This document shows positions 4,953-6,105 of a DNA stretch of 6,105 nt, piece by piece. The DNA comes from Candidatus Tectimicrobiota bacterium (lineage in GTDB: Bacteria > JACPSX01): NCBI GenBank assembly GCA_016193065.1, contig JACPSX010000223.1, forward strand, positions 1-6,105, in the 5' to 3' direction. The position numbers and the translations under genes were made by a program. Each line of letters begins with the position of its first letter. Position 1 is the stretch's first letter. A model generated the notes under the pieces. The model did not search any database. It worked only from the letters and a program-made list of their open reading frames with translations, and was not told the origin of the DNA.

Positions 4953-4958
4953 TGCGTT

Positions 4959-4963
4959 CTCCT
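4959..4963 (-). promoter_or_regulatory. Ribosome binding site choosing the 4952 start
   Basis: AGGAG (CTCCT on the plus strand) sits six bases before the ATG at 4952. The alternative ATG at 4970 lies upstream of this site and would add MEQENA, which the family lacks. Confidence 0.65.
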
Positions 4964-4979
4964 GCTCCATTCTTCGCCG

Positions 4980-5115
4980 AACGGGGCGGCGGATGAGCCG
5001 TGGCCCGCAGGGCCATTGGTTCCATCCTCGGGTTCGGCCGCCGCAGGCGGCCGCAACCAGCGGGGCTCAACCGCCGCCCCGTTTGCCCGGACGCCTGCGG
5101 CCGGGCGAACCAATG
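4980..5115. repeat. GC-rich block of interleaved inverted repeats
   Basis: Two long inverted repeats cross each other. The first joins 4980-4999 with 5064-5083 and matches in 19 of 20 positions. The second joins CATTGGTTC (5014-5022) with GAACCAATG (5107-5115) and is perfect over 9 bp. Local hairpins fill the spaces: TGGCCC-GCA-GGGCCA (5001-5015), CGGCCGCC-GCA-GGCGGCCG (5035-5053), and GCCCGG with CCGGGC (5085-5106). A competing pairing is TTGGTT (5016-5021) with AACCAG (5055-5060). No gene is supported here. It could be a palindromic mobile repeat, two nested ones, a structured RNA or a recombination site. It is not an ordinary intrinsic terminator, as no T-run follows on either strand. Confidence 0.65.
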
Positions 5116-5273
5116 AGTATGGTGTTCGGCATAATTCGGCCTTACTTCGGCATAGCTCAGGTCTTAACCGCTCAGCCTTGGAAACATTTCTACAATAATT
5201 TCAACGAGGTGTAAAGAGAATCCCATCTTCCAAGTCCACGGTTTGAAGGGCCGCGCAAACTGGAGAAGTTGGG
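5116..5273. other. Intergenic stretch downstream of the permease gene
   Basis: Apart from the short tandem repeats at 5125-5155, I see no gene, RNA gene or clear terminator here. The permease transcript would run into this stretch from the right. Confidence 0.5.
5125..5155. repeat. Three tandem TTCGGC-type repeats with 10-11 bp period
   Basis: TTCGGCATAA (5125-5134), TTCGGCCTTAC (5135-5145) and TTCGGCATAG (5146-5155) follow one another. The period is close to one helical turn, so the TTCGGC cores fall on the same face of the DNA. This is the pattern of iterated protein-binding sites, for example at element ends, but a chance origin from the adjoining repeat block is possible. Confidence 0.5.
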
Positions 5274-6105
5274 TTATCCCGAGATGCGGGAGTAGCGGCG
5301 GGCCACGGCAACCAGAATTGCCGACACCAGGCTCACCAGGATCCCCAGGGCACCCAAAGGCCCGGTCAGTCCGTCCAGCCACAGGAAATAAAGAAGCGGC
5401 CCCACGGGTTCCGAGGAAGGAGTGTAAAGGAACAGAGACAGGCTGAATTCCCGCATGAAGATGGTGGCCAGGAGGATCCAGCCTGCAATGAGGCCCGGGC
5501 GCATCAAGGGGAAGAGGATGCGCCGCAGGGTGGTCCAGAACCCGCCCCCGCAGGCCCGGGAAGCTTCCTCCAGCTCCCGGTGGATCTGGACGATCGTGCT
5601 CGTCACGGACCGGAGCCCGTAGGGAAGAAAGCGGGTCACGTAGGCAATCAGCAAAATCCAGATCGTGGCGTAAATCGGCAGGGGGATTTTCACGTACCCC
5701 CACAGCAGGCCGATGGCCAGAGCCGTGCTGGGAAACGCCCAGGGGAGAAAGGTCAGGCCCTCCAGAATGCCGCGCCCGAACACCTTGGTCTTCACCGTAA
5801 TGTAGGCCGTCAGGGCCGCCAGGAACATGGCCGCCGTGGCTCCGGATACGGCCAGGAAGAGGCTGTTGCCGATCGCCCTGTACACCCGATCGCTTTTGAA
5901 AATGTAGGCGTAGTGCTTGAGCGTGGCCAGCTGGATCGTCTCCAGAGTCGGGACGTGATAATAGGGGAGGATCGAGATCAGGAACAGCATGACAATCGGC
6001 ATGATGACCATCAGGGTGAGAATCCCCAGGGCCCCCGCCGAAGCCACAAACTTCCAGCGGCCCAGGTCGATCGTGTGGGGACGGTAGCCTTTGCCGGTGA
6101 CCGTG
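5274..6105 (-). CDS. ABC transporter inner-membrane permease, C-terminal part (partial)
   Basis: The frame is open from the right edge of the window to a TAA at 5274 and gives 276 residues. It enters as TVTGKGYRPHTIDLGRWKF ahead of the first visible membrane segment. A GTG at 6047 could mimic a start but cuts this conserved stretch. Six hydrophobic segments follow, near residues 20-45, 76-100, 108-132, 141-160, 202-224 and 245-268. The cytoplasmic EAA loop, which docks on the ATPase, is present as ELEEASRACGGGFWTTLRRI then LFPLMRPGL. The sequence style fits the second half of large FbpB/AfuB-like permeases with two permease domains (Fe3+, polyamine or similar solute uptake). That is from family memory, and the substrate is uncertain. 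Partner genes are not in the window. It would be the last gene of a leftward unit. Confidence 0.9.
   Translation of the reverse strand, partial: TVTGKGYRPHTIDLGRWKFVASAGALGILTLMVIMPIVMLFLISILPYYHVPTLETIQLATLKHYAYIFKSDRVYRAIGNSLFLAVSGATAAMFLAALTAYITVKTKVFGRGILEGLTFLPWAFPSTALAIGLLWGYVKIPLPIYATIWILLIAYVTRFLPYGLRSVTSTIVQIHRELEEASRACGGGFWTTLRRILFPLMRPGLIAGWILLATIFMREFSLSLFLYTPSSEPVGPLLYFLWLDGLTGPLGALGILVSLVSAILVAVARRYSRISG

Noticed and set aside
4500-5198. Plus-strand open frame of 232 codons
   Set aside because: It runs opposite the aspartic protease gene and through the palindromic block. Its translation shows no domain, and the opposite strand has a clear protein family.
5164-5703. Minus-strand open frame overlapping the permease end
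   Set aside because: It is out of frame with the permease, which has membrane segments and an EAA loop. The shadow has none.

Overview
The window looks like a chromosomal piece of a GC-rich bacterium. Secreted-type proteins, a binding-protein-dependent ABC permease and dense families of short palindromic repeats suggest a Gram-negative or candidate-phylum lineage (for example Methylomirabilota/NC10, Rokubacteria, Acidobacteria or a deltaproteobacterial group). This taxonomic guess is an inference from style only.

Layout. Positions 1-35 hold the last codons of an unidentified gene whose stop overlaps the next start (TAATG). Positions 35-2233 (+) encode a full-length GH57 alpha-glucan enzyme of the 4-alpha-glucanotransferase/alpha-amylase type. 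It overlaps a gene at 2205-3275 (+) for a DUF3108-type exported protein. The first 375 bases of that second gene are heavily remodelled by repeats. A 150-bp MITE-like element with 17-bp terminal inverted repeats sits in the signal-peptide region (2232-2381). A 126-bp repeat cluster sits just after the predicted cleavage site (2454-2579). Both are multiples of three, so the frame survives.

From 3276 to about 5273 lies an accessory segment whose recognisable genes read on the minus strand. It holds a 28-codon remnant of a clan AA aspartic protease gene, plus-strand debris of a transposase or recombinase, a vapBC toxin-antitoxin pair, an intact clan AA aspartic protease, and a GC-rich block of interleaved inverted repeats followed by three short tandem repeats. 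The vapB promoter carries a perfect 8-bp inverted repeat with 21-bp centre spacing, a good candidate for the autoregulatory operator.

Positions 5274-6105 (-) hold the C-terminal part of an ABC transporter inner-membrane permease that begins outside the window.

The GH57 and DUF3108 genes may be co-transcribed by overlap, though their functions are not obviously linked. The accessory segment lies between the end of this plus-strand unit and the end of the minus-strand transporter unit. That convergent intergenic site appears to have collected mobile and selfish DNA. The most unusual features are the in-frame palindromic insertions in an exported protein, the covarying pair of 48-bp palindromes, and two copies (one broken) of an aspartic protease gene flanking vapBC.
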